From positions 1 to 33,444 of the forward strand of contig JAKFXW010000034.1 of the NCBI GenBank assembly GCA_021731185.1: 33,444 nt of DNA. Reading direction: 5' to 3'. The translations under genes were made by a program, and so were the position numbers. Source of the DNA: Gallionellaceae bacterium (lineage in GTDB: Bacteria; Pseudomonadota; Gammaproteobacteria; Burkholderiales; Gallionellaceae). Under the pieces are notes generated by a model that did not search any database, was not told the origin of the DNA, and worked only from the letters and a program-made list of their open reading frames with translations. How positions within the stretch are numbered: the stretch's first letter is position 1; each line of letters begins with the position of its first letter. Positions 7,951 through 15,870 of this stretch are shown here, one piece after another.

Positions 7951-9579
7951 TCAGTGTCCTTTACGCGTGGGTGCGGGCTGTGCCACTTTGATTATTTTGG
8001 TCACCTCCCACACCCCTGGCTGGCGCTCGACAAACTCGAAATCAATTTCTTCGCCCGGCTTGATGCCTTTAATCAAGCCAGCATGAGCCAAATTAAAATT
8101 CATGCTCATCGCCGGCCAGCCCAATGCGGCAATGGCACTATGCGTTATGGTGACACTGCCAGCATCGGTCGCGTCCAAAATGCCCACACCGCGATGAGTT
8201 TGTGCGGGCTGCACGTCATTGTCCCCTTGTGGGGCTTTGTTGGCCGTGCGCGCGGGCGCACTCTGTTCGCCAAAGCCAGCGATAGCAGCTTTTAAATTGC
8301 TCTCTGCATCGATCAGAAAATTCGCACTGACCACGACTTTTTCGCCCTCAGCCACGCCTGCCAGAATTTCAATTTGATCGTCTGACTGTCTGCCCAATTT
8401 CACTACACGCGGTTCAAATTTTCCCGCACCCAAATCCACCAACACCAACTCACGCCGACCACTATAAATAATTGCAACATCCGGCACGACCAACACCGCT
8501 TGCTGATTATTTTTTATCGCCAACGTGACTTGTGCAAACATGCCGGGACGTAGCTGACCATCTGCATTATTCAATTCCAGCCGCACCTGCGCCGTGCGCG
8601 TTTGTTCATTAATCGTGGGATATATATAGCTGATGTGTGTTGTCAATTCTTTTCCGGGAAAGGCATCAATACTGACCTGCGCCGCTTGTCCGGTTTTGAG
8701 CAAAGCAATGTCCTGTTCGAACACATCGGCGATCACCCACAGCTTGGACAAATCGGCAATTTTGAACAGCGTCTCGCCTGGCATGAAACGCATACCTTTC
8801 AGCGCGAGCTTATCCAGCACGATACCGCGCACGGGCGAGCGGAAAGTAATCGTCCGTTTTATCTCGCCAGATTTATTCACATCAGATTTAGACACACCAG
8901 CTTCGCTTTGCGGGCGCAATGTTTCGGGCGCAACATCCCAATTTTTTAGCCTCGCCAAACTGGAATTCACCAGATTGTTCATGTTCGCCAGTGCTTCGGG
9001 CGAAGCATTTTTCATTGCTGCCGCGCCTTGCACGGCAATCTGATATTCGCGTTGCGCGGATAACAATTCCGGGCTGTACGCTTCAAACAGGGCTTGTCCG
9101 ACATGCACCTCAGCACCTGTTGTATTCACGTGTAACTGTTCGACCCAGCCTTCAAATTTTGGCGCGATGATGTGAATGCTGCGCTCGTTTGGCTCAACGC
9201 GACCAACGGCACGAACAGTTTGTGTGAACACCTGTTTGCCAACGACTATATTTTTTACACCTAGTTTTTGAATTTTTTCCACGCTGATTGTTACGTGCTG
9301 GCTGCTACCCGCCACCGACTCATCGCCTGCAAAAACTGGAATGTAATCCATGCCCATCGCATCTTTTTTAGGCACTGGCGAGGTGTCGGGCAAGCCCATC
9401 GGGTTGCGGTAAAACAGTGGTTTGCGCTCCGCCTGAGCAGTTACATTCTGTTGTGCCACATGGACGCTGCGCTGCATGCCCGACCAATAACCCAAGCCGA
9501 TCAATAGCAACGCCACCAAACCCCAAATAACTTTTCCTAATTTTGATTTCCCGTTCATATTTTTAGTGGCGAGTTTCAT
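7951..9579 (-). CDS. cusB: CusB-type periplasmic adaptor with fused C-terminal CusF domain
   Basis: The membrane-fusion protein linking the CusA pump to the CusC channel, 542 residues. In order: a membrane anchor (about 16-34), a heavy-metal-binding domain (YRNPMGLPDTSPVPKKDAMG, about 57-84), then the barrel-sandwich and helical hairpin domains of the adaptor family. After a linker (about 435-465) a complete CusF-like domain follows, with ligands His480, Trp488, Met491 and Met493 in HSAIAALGWPAMSM. The linker carries the repeat-coded PQGDN segment. Its ATG overlaps the cusC stop (ATGA), indicating translational coupling. Fusing the chaperone to the adaptor should hold the metal donor at the pump; this is inference from the domain order. 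Confidence 0.93.
   Translation of the reverse strand: MKLATKNMNGKSKLGKVIWGLVALLLIGLGYWSGMQRSVHVAQQNVTAQAERKPLFYRNPMGLPDTSPVPKKDAMGMDYIPVFAGDESVAGSSQHVTISVEKIQKLGVKNIVVGKQVFTQTVRAVGRVEPNERSIHIIAPKFEGWVEQLHVNTTGAEVHVGQALFEAYSPELLSAQREYQIAVQGAAAMKNASPEALANMNNLVNSSLARLKNWDVAPETLRPQSEAGVSKSDVNKSGEIKRTITFRSPVRGIVLDKLALKGMRFMPGETLFKIADLSKLWVIADVFEQDIALLKTGQAAQVSIDAFPGKELTTHISYIYPTINEQTRTAQVRLELNNADGQLRPGMFAQVTLAIKNNQQAVLVVPDVAIIYSGRRELVLVDLGAGKFEPRVVKLGRQSDDQIEILAGVAEGEKVVVSANFLIDAESNLKAAIAGFGEQSAPARTANKAPQGDNDVQPAQTHRGVGILDATDAGSVTITHSAIAALGWPAMSMNFNLAHAGLIKGIKPGEEIDFEFVERQPGVWEVTKIIKVAQPAPTRKGH
8217..8235 (-). repeat. Dispersed palindromic repeat, copy in cusB
   Basis: On the minus strand this reads GCCCCACAAGGGGACAATG, matching the other three copies over 19 bases. 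It is in sense orientation to cusB and encodes PQGDN in the linker before the CusF domain, in the same reading frame as the yhdP copy. Confidence 0.85.
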
Positions 9580-10880
9580 AATTCTTCTCCCAGCAACTTT
9601 TCAATTTGCGCCAGATTGGTTTGTGCGGCTACTTGCGCATTCAACACATCCAGCTTGGCTTGCAACAATTGGCGTTGTGCATCCAGCAAGGTGGCGAAAT
9701 CCACTTTTCCCGTTTGATAACCCGCCAGCGCTGCTTGCAACGTGGCTTCTGCTTGCGGCAACAAACTATTGCTGGCAAGATTTTCCGTGCGCTGCGCCGC
9801 CTTTAGGCTGAGTACTTGCTCGGCCAGATCGCCAATCAATTGTGTTGCCAATGCTTCTTTGCGTGATCTTGCTGCATTCAGCTCGGCACTGGCGGATCGC
9901 TCTTGTGCACGACGTGAGCCTTGCTGTAACGGAATATTGAATTCCGCCATGACACCCCACTCAGTAATTTGACCACCTTTTTGCACGGGCATCACGCCAA
10001 AAACAAAATCCGGATAACGATTTCGCAACACCAATTCATAATTTTTTTCTGCTGCAATCAGCTGGGCTTCAACAGCAAAAAGTTGTGGGTTTGTTAGCTG
10101 CAAGCGCTGTTCTAATTTAGCCTGCACCTGATGCGTTTTGTCCGGTATAACGCGCAACCTCTGCGGACCGGCCAGTGGCGCGGCGGGTGGACGACGCAAT
10201 AATGTATTCAATCGGGCGATAACATGATGATGTTCGGCATTCAGCATTACTTGTTCACGTTGCAATTGGGTTAATTCAATTTGTGCGCGTAGCACATCTT
10301 GTTGAACGGCCAGTCCGGTGGCGTAACGTGTTTGTGCGATGCGCTCTAGATTATTCAGTAACGCGAGCATTTCCTGCGTAATTTTCGTGCTGTGATGCAG
10401 TAAATAATATTGCGCGAAATTTATTTTTATTTTGCTTGCCAGATCAGCCCAAGTTTCAAAATTCAAACCCTGCGCCTGAGCAGATTCCGCCTCAGCCAAC
10501 TCGCGCCGCAAGCCACGCTTACCCCAGAACGGCACGGCTTGCATCAAAGTATAGTAGATCGTGCGGTTAGTCGTGTTGTTAGGATTGTTAATATCCATCG
10601 ACTGTGCCCGCAAGGTCGGATCAGGCAAAGCCGATGCCACATCAATACGCTGTGCTATCGCCTCGGCCTCAGCTCGACTGGCAGCCAATTCTGGATTGTG
10701 CTGCTGCGCCCAGTCCAGCAACTCTTCTACCTGTGCACCAGGAAATGGCTCGGCATAAGAATTCCAGACTGGCCACATAGTCAGGCTTGCTATGGATAGA
10801 CTCGTCATGCACAGGCTTAAATAAAAGCTAAAAAATTTCAGTACGGATATTTTATTGAATAAAAATTTTTTAATGTTCAT
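9576..10880 (-). CDS. cusC: CusC/TolC-family outer-membrane efflux channel
   Basis: The outer-membrane factor of the copper/silver exporter, about 434 residues. A long N-terminal segment with a hydrophobic stretch (about 11-35) acts as signal peptide. Two outer-membrane efflux repeats follow, with long coiled-coil helices (for example LDWAQQHNPELAASRAEAEA and the C-terminal LLDAQRQLLQAKLDVLNAQ). I chose the ATG at 10880-10878 because GGAG lies six bases before it; a TTG four codons upstream is also in frame. Its stop overlaps the cusB start by four bases. It is shorter than E. coli CusC and I see no obvious lipobox, so it may not be lipid-anchored. Confidence 0.9.
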   Translation of the reverse strand: MNIKKFLFNKISVLKFFSFYLSLCMTSLSIASLTMWPVWNSYAEPFPGAQVEELLDWAQQHNPELAASRAEAEAIAQRIDVASALPDPTLRAQSMDINNPNNTTNRTIYYTLMQAVPFWGKRGLRRELAEAESAQAQGLNFETWADLASKIKINFAQYYLLHHSTKITQEMLALLNNLERIAQTRYATGLAVQQDVLRAQIELTQLQREQVMLNAEHHHVIARLNTLLRRPPAAPLAGPQRLRVIPDKTHQVQAKLEQRLQLTNPQLFAVEAQLIAAEKNYELVLRNRYPDFVFGVMPVQKGGQITEWGVMAEFNIPLQQGSRRAQERSASAELNAARSRKEALATQLIGDLAEQVLSLKAAQRTENLASNSLLPQAEATLQAALAGYQTGKVDFATLLDAQRQLLQAKLDVLNAQVAAQTNLAQIEKLLGEEL

Positions 10881-10892
10881 CGCTTTCTCCAA

Positions 10893-11005
10893 CTCAGCTA
10901 TGTGAAACTCACATTACTCGCGAGAGGCGCAGTTATCACCGCGCCCCCAAAGAAATCGCACAGCGTCACACCCTGAAGTCAGGGGCAGCTATGCGGAAGC
11001 GACGG
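10893..11005. promoter_or_regulatory. Palindrome-rich gap upstream of cusC
   Basis: This 113-base gap between the Cys-rich protein gene and cusC holds three dyads: ATGTGA-AAC-TCACAT (10900-10914), CTCGCGAG (10917-10924) and CCCTGA-AG-TCAGGG (10971-10984). The first, just upstream of the cusC ribosome binding site, has operator-like symmetry. The last could be a weak terminator or a second operator, but has no T-run. No metal-responsive regulator gene is in the window. Confidence 0.4.
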
Positions 11006-11437
11006 CTATATTAGAAACGTGCAGAAACGAATGGTGACAGGCGGACCTGTATTGAGGACTTGGTAGGACGGGATAAAGACTGAGGCCATGCACTGTACGG
11101 GCAGCGTGGCTGGCAAAAAATTTGTGGTGCTGACGTGCGCAACCGTCACATTGTGATGATCGACATTGATCTGGTCGGTTTGTGTGCAGCTCGTCAAACA
11201 CGCGTTACCATTCATCTGTACGGCCAGCTGCTGCACGATGGGATCTTGTTCCGATGATGTTGTTATTACGTGTTGGTTACAGGGCTGCTTTGTTGCATCC
11301 TGCGTAACGAAAGCCTGCGTAGGGCTCATCGACGGTAACACGCAAGCATGTGCCGCAATAACCCCATGCGCAAACAACACCGCCGCCAAGGTCAGGCGGA
11401 TGAGTAATTTATTTTTGCGCGGTGTGATAGGGATCAT
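11006..11437 (-). CDS. Small exported Cys-rich protein at the head of the cus cluster
   Basis: A 143-residue protein I cannot assign to a named family. Residues 8-28 form a basic-hydrophobic signal peptide ending near HGVIAAHA. The mature part has Cys32, Cys53, Cys80, Cys84, Cys116 and Cys139, including a CxxxC pair (80/84), plus a His pair (94-95), which would suit metal binding or disulfides in the periplasm. Small exported proteins of this look often precede heavy-metal RND operons; that is recollection, not a demonstrated homology. It starts 18 bases after the waaA stop on the same strand and is followed by cusC after 113 bases. No clear ribosome binding site is visible. A role in copper sensing or sequestration is possible. 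Confidence 0.6.
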   Translation of the reverse strand: MIPITPRKNKLLIRLTLAAVLFAHGVIAAHACVLPSMSPTQAFVTQDATKQPCNQHVITTSSEQDPIVQQLAVQMNGNACLTSCTQTDQINVDHHNVTVAHVSTTNFLPATLPVQCMASVFIPSYQVLNTGPPVTIRFCTFLI

Positions 11438-11455
11438 GATGGTGGAATTGTACTA

Positions 11456-12736
11456 CTACTTTTGAGAATGAGGCAAAAGCGGTGCAATGTGTGTCATCGC
11501 AAGTTGTGTCGCGCCACGATGGGCGTTCACAAATTTCAGTGCCGCCTTGCTGGCGGCATCTATTTTTTCAGGATGATTAAATAGATTTTGCACGATCTGG
11601 GTAAGTTCAGCGACATCTCGCACACGCACCGCAGCACCACATTCCACCGCTTGTTCGGTGGCTTGTGCAAAATTAAACGTGTATGGCCCGATGAGTACGG
11701 GCTTGCCTACGCTACACGCCTCAATCAAATTTTGCCCGCCGTATGGCAGCAGGCTTCCACCAATAAATGCTATGTCGCAAGCAGCGTAGTAAGCAAACAT
11801 TTCGCCCATGCTGTCGCCCAACAATACTTGTATGTCATCAGTTATCGGCAGATTTTCGCTGCGGTGCTGAAAGCGAATGTTGCGTTGCGTAAGCAAGTTC
11901 GCCACTTCATCAAAGCGCTGTGGGTGGCGCGGCACAATGACGGTCAGCATGTTGGGAATATTTATTTGCTGGAGTGCCTGTAACAGCAATGCTTCTTCAC
12001 CGATGCGCGTGCTGGCAGCTAGGAATATTTTTCGATTTTGTCCCCATTGAACACGCAACACTGCGCCTAATTTCAACATGGTTGCAGGCGGTTCGATGTC
12101 GAATTTAAGATTGCCCATGACCGCAACTTGGGGTGTACCCAGATTTTTTAGGCGCGTTGCATCGCCATCACTTTGCGCGGCAATTGCACTTAACTCTTTC
12201 AGACCCATCTGTGTGAGATGTGGAAAGCGGGCATAGCGGCTGGCAGATTTTTCGGACAGGCGTGCATTGAGCAACAGCAGCGGAATATTTTTTACGTGAC
12301 AGGCGTGAATCAAATTAAACCAGATTTCAGTCTCCAGCAAAATGCCCAAGCTCGGCTTGAAGTGCTGTAAAAAATTTGCTACGGCAAATGGATAATCGTA
12401 AGGCAGATACACGCGCAACACCTCATTGCCATAAAGTTGTTCGCTGGCCGCACGTCCTGTGGGCGTGGTGTGCGTGAGTAATAATTGATGTTGCGGGTAA
12501 GCTTTTTGCAACTGCTGAATTAAATTTGCAGCGGCGCGTGTTTCTCCAACCGACACGGTGTGCAACCAAATAATCGGGTGCTTGGAGCCAACGGTGTAGT
12601 GACCAAAACGTTCGCCAACATGTTGCAAATATTCAGGTTGCTTGCGTGCGCGCCACAGCAGATGAAACGCCACGTAAGGCAGCAGCAGCCATAAAACAAA
12701 AGTGTACAAGCGGCGGGGATTAATGAAAGAGGTCAT
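11456..12736 (-). CDS. waaA: 3-deoxy-D-manno-octulosonic acid (Kdo) transferase
   Basis: WaaA (KdtA) transfers Kdo from CMP-Kdo to lipid A precursor at the cytoplasmic face of the inner membrane, the first step of LPS core synthesis. The protein is about 426 residues. It has an N-terminal membrane anchor (RRLYTFVLWLLLPYVAFHLL), the acceptor-side motif HTVSVGETRAA with the catalytic Glu, and the C-terminal donor-binding GGSLLPYGGQNLIEACSVGK typical of GT30. I prefer the ATG at 12736-12734: the frame runs further upstream to 12853, but that extension lies in a repeat element and lacks family likeness. No strong ribosome binding site is visible. It lies downstream of ttcA on the same strand, separated by the repeat element. 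Confidence 0.93.
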   Translation of the reverse strand: MTSFINPRRLYTFVLWLLLPYVAFHLLWRARKQPEYLQHVGERFGHYTVGSKHPIIWLHTVSVGETRAAANLIQQLQKAYPQHQLLLTHTTPTGRAASEQLYGNEVLRVYLPYDYPFAVANFLQHFKPSLGILLETEIWFNLIHACHVKNIPLLLLNARLSEKSASRYARFPHLTQMGLKELSAIAAQSDGDATRLKNLGTPQVAVMGNLKFDIEPPATMLKLGAVLRVQWGQNRKIFLAASTRIGEEALLLQALQQINIPNMLTVIVPRHPQRFDEVANLLTQRNIRFQHRSENLPITDDIQVLLGDSMGEMFAYYAACDIAFIGGSLLPYGGQNLIEACSVGKPVLIGPYTFNFAQATEQAVECGAAVRVRDVAELTQIVQNLFNHPEKIDAASKAALKFVNAHRGATQLAMTHIAPLLPHSQK

Positions 12737-12758
12737 GAACGTGGAGCAAGGAAGCATT

Positions 12759-12880
12759 GCACAGTTGGCGAGCGGGATGAAATGCAAGGCGCACGGCGCA
12801 CAGAAACCGGAATGTATAAGTAATACATGAGGATTTCGAGCACCGAGCAACACAGCAATTCGCCCGTGCAGCCACTGTGC
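12759..12880. mobile_element. MITE-like imperfect inverted repeat element
   Basis: A 122-bp element between ttcA and waaA. It begins GCACAGTTGGC and ends GCCACTGTGC, which are imperfect inverted termini. At the centre is a hairpin, ATGTAT (12812-12817), AAGTA, ATACAT (12823-12828), followed by GAGGATTTCGAGCACCG. It has no reading frame of its own. Similar sequences are, from memory, scattered through beta- and gammaproteobacterial genomes; a genome search would settle this. Confidence 0.6.
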
Positions 12881-12889
12881 GGTGTTTCC

Positions 12890-13738
12890 TTATTCATCGA
12901 ACGCTACATCACCCTCTGCTACAACATCCCCCGCCTTGATATTTTTAAAATTAAACCAAGTGCCATCCATCAGGTGTGAAGGTTTAGCGTTTTGCATGGC
13001 CGTGAAAATAGTTTGATTGCGCCCCGGATATTGCCGCTCCCATTCAGCCAGCATTTCTTTAATATTTTGGCGTTGTAAATTTTCCTGCGCACCACACAAA
13101 TTGCATGGGATGATGGGGAATTCCATTTCACGCGCAAAACGTGCAATGTCTTTTTCCGCAGCATAGGCCAGCGGACGTATGACCACATGATCGCCTTTAT
13201 CAGTAACCAGTTTTGGTGGCATGGCTTTTAATTTTCCGCCAAAAAACATGTTCAAAAATAGCGTTTCGATCATGTCATCGCGATGATGACCCAGTGCAAT
13301 TTTATTTGCGCCCAACTCTTTTGCAACACGATAAATAATGCCGCGCCGCAGACGCGAGCACAGCGAGCAAGTAGTTTTTCCTTCTGGAATTTTCTCCTTG
13401 ACGATGGAATAGGTGTCTTGTGTTTCGATGTGATATTCGATGCCGATGGATTTGAAATAATCCGGCAATATGTGTTCTGGAAAGCCAGGTTGCTTCTGAT
13501 CCAGATTCATGGCGATCAGCTTAAAGTCAATCGGTGCGCGCTTTTGCAAGGTTCGTAAAATTTCCAGCAGAGTGTATGAATCCTTGCCGCCGGACATACA
13601 CACCATGATGGTGTCACCATTTTCGATCATATTAAAATCGCTGATGGCGCGCCCAACATTTTGCTCTAGGCGACCACGCAGTCGCTTGGAGTTGTTGGAC
13701 AGATGTTCAAAATGTATGGGTTGTGCGATGTCGTTCAT
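12890..13738 (-). CDS. ttcA: tRNA 2-thiocytidine(32) synthetase TtcA
   Basis: TtcA thiolates cytidine 32 of certain tRNAs using ATP activation and an iron-sulfur cluster. The 282-residue protein has the PP-loop SGGKDS (49-54). The two cluster-binding cysteine pairs are intact: CSLC (124-127) and CNLC (212-215). The HHRDDMIETLFLNMFFGG segment is characteristic of the family. It starts three bases after the stop of the upstream folM-like gene, so the two are probably cotranscribed. A MITE-like element follows its stop and separates it from waaA. Length and motifs fit the family without anomalies. Confidence 0.96.
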   Translation of the reverse strand: MNDIAQPIHFEHLSNNSKRLRGRLEQNVGRAISDFNMIENGDTIMVCMSGGKDSYTLLEILRTLQKRAPIDFKLIAMNLDQKQPGFPEHILPDYFKSIGIEYHIETQDTYSIVKEKIPEGKTTCSLCSRLRRGIIYRVAKELGANKIALGHHRDDMIETLFLNMFFGGKLKAMPPKLVTDKGDHVVIRPLAYAAEKDIARFAREMEFPIIPCNLCGAQENLQRQNIKEMLAEWERQYPGRNQTIFTAMQNAKPSHLMDGTWFNFKNIKAGDVVAEGDVAFDE

Positions 13739-13741
13739 AAT

Positions 13742-14494
13742 TCAAATGTTAATATTTTTTCCCCCATCCACGGCAATAATTTGTCCGGTGATATAGGGTG
13801 CGTCGTTTAATAAAAATTGCACCGTGCGGGCAATGTCTTCCGGTTCACCCGCACGTTGCAGCAGTGTGTGCGCGATACTTTCTCGGCGATGCGCTTCATT
13901 TGCCCAAGAGTTATTTTCCGGCCAGATATTTACACCAGGTGAAACACCATTCACGCGCACATGTGGGGCTAATTCTTGTGCCAACGCGCGGGTTAATCCG
14001 GCCAAGCCCGATTTGGCCACGCTATATAAGAGGTGATTTTTCATCGGACGTTCGGCATGTATATCAACAATATTAACAATCGCGCCATTGGTGCGTTTTA
14101 ATTCGGCGGCAGCTGCCTGTGCCAGCAGCAATGGCGCTTTCAGATTAGTGCCGATTAGATCATGCCAGTGTTGCTCGCTTATTGTAGCCAACGGCGTGGG
14201 GAAAAAACTGGAAGCATTATTGACTAGCCCATCCAGCCGCCCAAAATACTGAATTGTATCTGCGACCAGTTTTGGCAAAATTTCGGTGTTCAGCAAATCC
14301 GCTTGCACACACAACACCGAGTTTGCGCGCACAGTATTCAACTCGGCATGCAACGCCTGCGCTTCTCGTTCGGCGGAGCGGTAATGTAAGACAATCATCG
14401 CTCCCACTGCGTGTAACCTACGACAAATTGCCGCACCCACTCGCTTCGCACCACCCGTAACTAATATTACTTTGCCTTGCACCGCACTCTCCAC
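13742..14494 (-). CDS. folM: FolM-like pteridine reductase, short-chain dehydrogenase family
   Basis: An NADPH-dependent SDR, probably a pteridine/dihydromonapterin or dihydrofolate reductase, 250 residues. The Rossmann motif is TGGAKRVG (13-20), whose Lys-Arg fits NADPH preference and is typical of pteridine reductases. NNAS is at 92-95, and catalytic Tyr157 and Lys161 lie in YSVAKSG. The C-terminus has the usual GQIIAVDGG. The gene heads a unit with ttcA (3-base gap) and diverges from the MidA-type methyltransferase gene. The SDR family is certain. The exact substrate is inferred from the nucleotide-binding motif and the betaproteobacterial context, so the folM symbol is provisional. Confidence 0.8.
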   Translation of the reverse strand: MESAVQGKVILVTGGAKRVGAAICRRLHAVGAMIVLHYRSAEREAQALHAELNTVRANSVLCVQADLLNTEILPKLVADTIQYFGRLDGLVNNASSFFPTPLATISEQHWHDLIGTNLKAPLLLAQAAAAELKRTNGAIVNIVDIHAERPMKNHLLYSVAKSGLAGLTRALAQELAPHVRVNGVSPGVNIWPENNSWANEAHRRESIAHTLLQRAGEPEDIARTVQFLLNDAPYITGQIIAVDGGKNINI

Positions 14495-14614
14495 TAAACT
14501 GTTAGCCGTTGCCCACTCAGTAATTTACCATGAAGCCACTGCATAAATCTCAGACTTGCTCAGCTTTTAAAATCCTGCGGGCGAGAAATATCACGTTTAG
14601 AACTTCAAAAAGCT

Positions 14615-15778
14615 ATGTCCGCCCTACCTCAACCCTCGCCTGATGCACTGGCACACAGCAATAAACTACGTGATTTAATTAATCACGACATTGCACTGCA
14701 AGACGGTTGGATTCCCTTTTCGCGCTATATGGAGCTGGCACTGTATGCCCCGGGGCTGGGGTATTACAGCGCTGGCGCGCACAAATTTGGAGCTGCTGGC
14801 GATTTTGTAACTGCGCCGGAAATCTCACCGCTGTTTGGTCGTACTTTGGCGCGTCAAATTGTAGAAATCATGGTGCAGAGTGCACCCGTGATTCTAGAGC
14901 TGGGTGCTGGCAGCGGCAAATTAGCGGTTGATATTTTGAGTGAGCTGGAAAAATTAAACAGTCTGCCCACGCGCTATGACATTCTAGAAATCAGCACCGA
15001 TCTGCGCCAGCGTCAGAAATTATTATTGCAAGAGCATGTGCCGCATTTAATTAATCGCGTACATTGGTTGGATGCGCTGCCCGATAAAATATCAGGTTGC
15101 GTGCTAGCTAATGAAGTGCTGGATGCGTTGCCCGTTCATCTGGTGCGCTGGGCGAATGGCGAGATCAGCGAGCGCGGTGTGCTGTGCATAGATGAGCAAT
15201 TAACCTGGGATGAGCGTGCGCCACAAAGCCGGATGCTGCATCACTACGCGCTGGAAATGTCCAAGCTGGTAGTACCTGCAGACAATATGCTCAGTGAAAT
15301 ATCACTGGCCGCGCGCGGCCTCGTGAGCAGCTTGAGTGAGCGCTTGGATAAAGGTGTGTTGCTATTTATTGATTATGGTTTTGGCGCGCGTGAGTACTAC
15401 CATCCGCAGCGCAATAACGGCACGCTGATGTGCCACTATCGACATCACGCGCATGATGACCCATTTTTTTTGCCCGGCCTGCAAGACATCACTGTCCATG
15501 TGGACTTTACTGCCGTGGCCGAATCTGCCATAGATGTGGGTTTGCACTTGTACGGCTACACCACTCAAGCACACTTTTTAATTAATTGCGGCATCACTGA
15601 ATTACTTAACGACACTTCCCCCAGCAAAGTACTGCAATACTTATCGTTCTCATCGCAATTACAAAAACTCACCAGCCCTGCCGAAATGGGGGAGTTATTT
15701 AAAGTGATTGCTTTAGGAAAAGGTATTAACGAGCCGTTACGCGGCTTTGTGGCAGGAGATAAATCTCGGAGTTTGTGA
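14615..15778 (+). CDS. MidA-family SAM-dependent methyltransferase
   Basis: A 387-residue protein of the MidA/NDUFAF7 (DUF185) family, arginine methyltransferase-like enzymes; the mitochondrial member acts in complex I assembly, while the bacterial substrate is not settled. The family signature FGAAGDFVTAPEISPLFG (58-75) is followed by the SAM-binding LELGAGSGK (94-102). LANEVLDALPVHLV and LLFIDYGFGAREYYHPQR are further conserved blocks. The gene diverges from folM-ttcA across 120 bases and converges on the PfkB-type kinase gene. No ribosome binding site stands out before the ATG at 14615. A copy of the dispersed palindrome lies right after its stop. Confidence 0.9.
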   Translation: MSALPQPSPDALAHSNKLRDLINHDIALQDGWIPFSRYMELALYAPGLGYYSAGAHKFGAAGDFVTAPEISPLFGRTLARQIVEIMVQSAPVILELGAGSGKLAVDILSELEKLNSLPTRYDILEISTDLRQRQKLLLQEHVPHLINRVHWLDALPDKISGCVLANEVLDALPVHLVRWANGEISERGVLCIDEQLTWDERAPQSRMLHHYALEMSKLVVPADNMLSEISLAARGLVSSLSERLDKGVLLFIDYGFGAREYYHPQRNNGTLMCHYRHHAHDDPFFLPGLQDITVHVDFTAVAESAIDVGLHLYGYTTQAHFLINCGITELLNDTSPSKVLQYLSFSSQLQKLTSPAEMGELFKVIALGKGINEPLRGFVAGDKSRSL

Positions 15779-15782
15779 CCAC

Positions 15783-15802
15783 GCCCCACAAGGGGACAAT
15801 GT
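15783..15802 (+). repeat. Dispersed palindromic repeat, intergenic copy
   Basis: GCCCCACAAGGGGACAATGT lies four bases after the MidA-family stop codon, in the 92-base gap before the convergent kinase gene. It is the only one of the four copies outside a reading frame. The dyad GTCCCC-TTGT-GGGG could form a small hairpin in transcripts. Confidence 0.85.
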
Positions 15803-15870
15803 AAAAATTACACGCCGCATTTTCAGGGTTTTCTTCTTGAATATCGTTCAGTGTCTGCGCCCAATCTCAA

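Noticed and set aside
12737..12853. 39-residue N-terminal extension of WaaA
   Set aside because: It lies across the MITE-like element, has no family likeness, and a good start with the membrane anchor exists at 12736.
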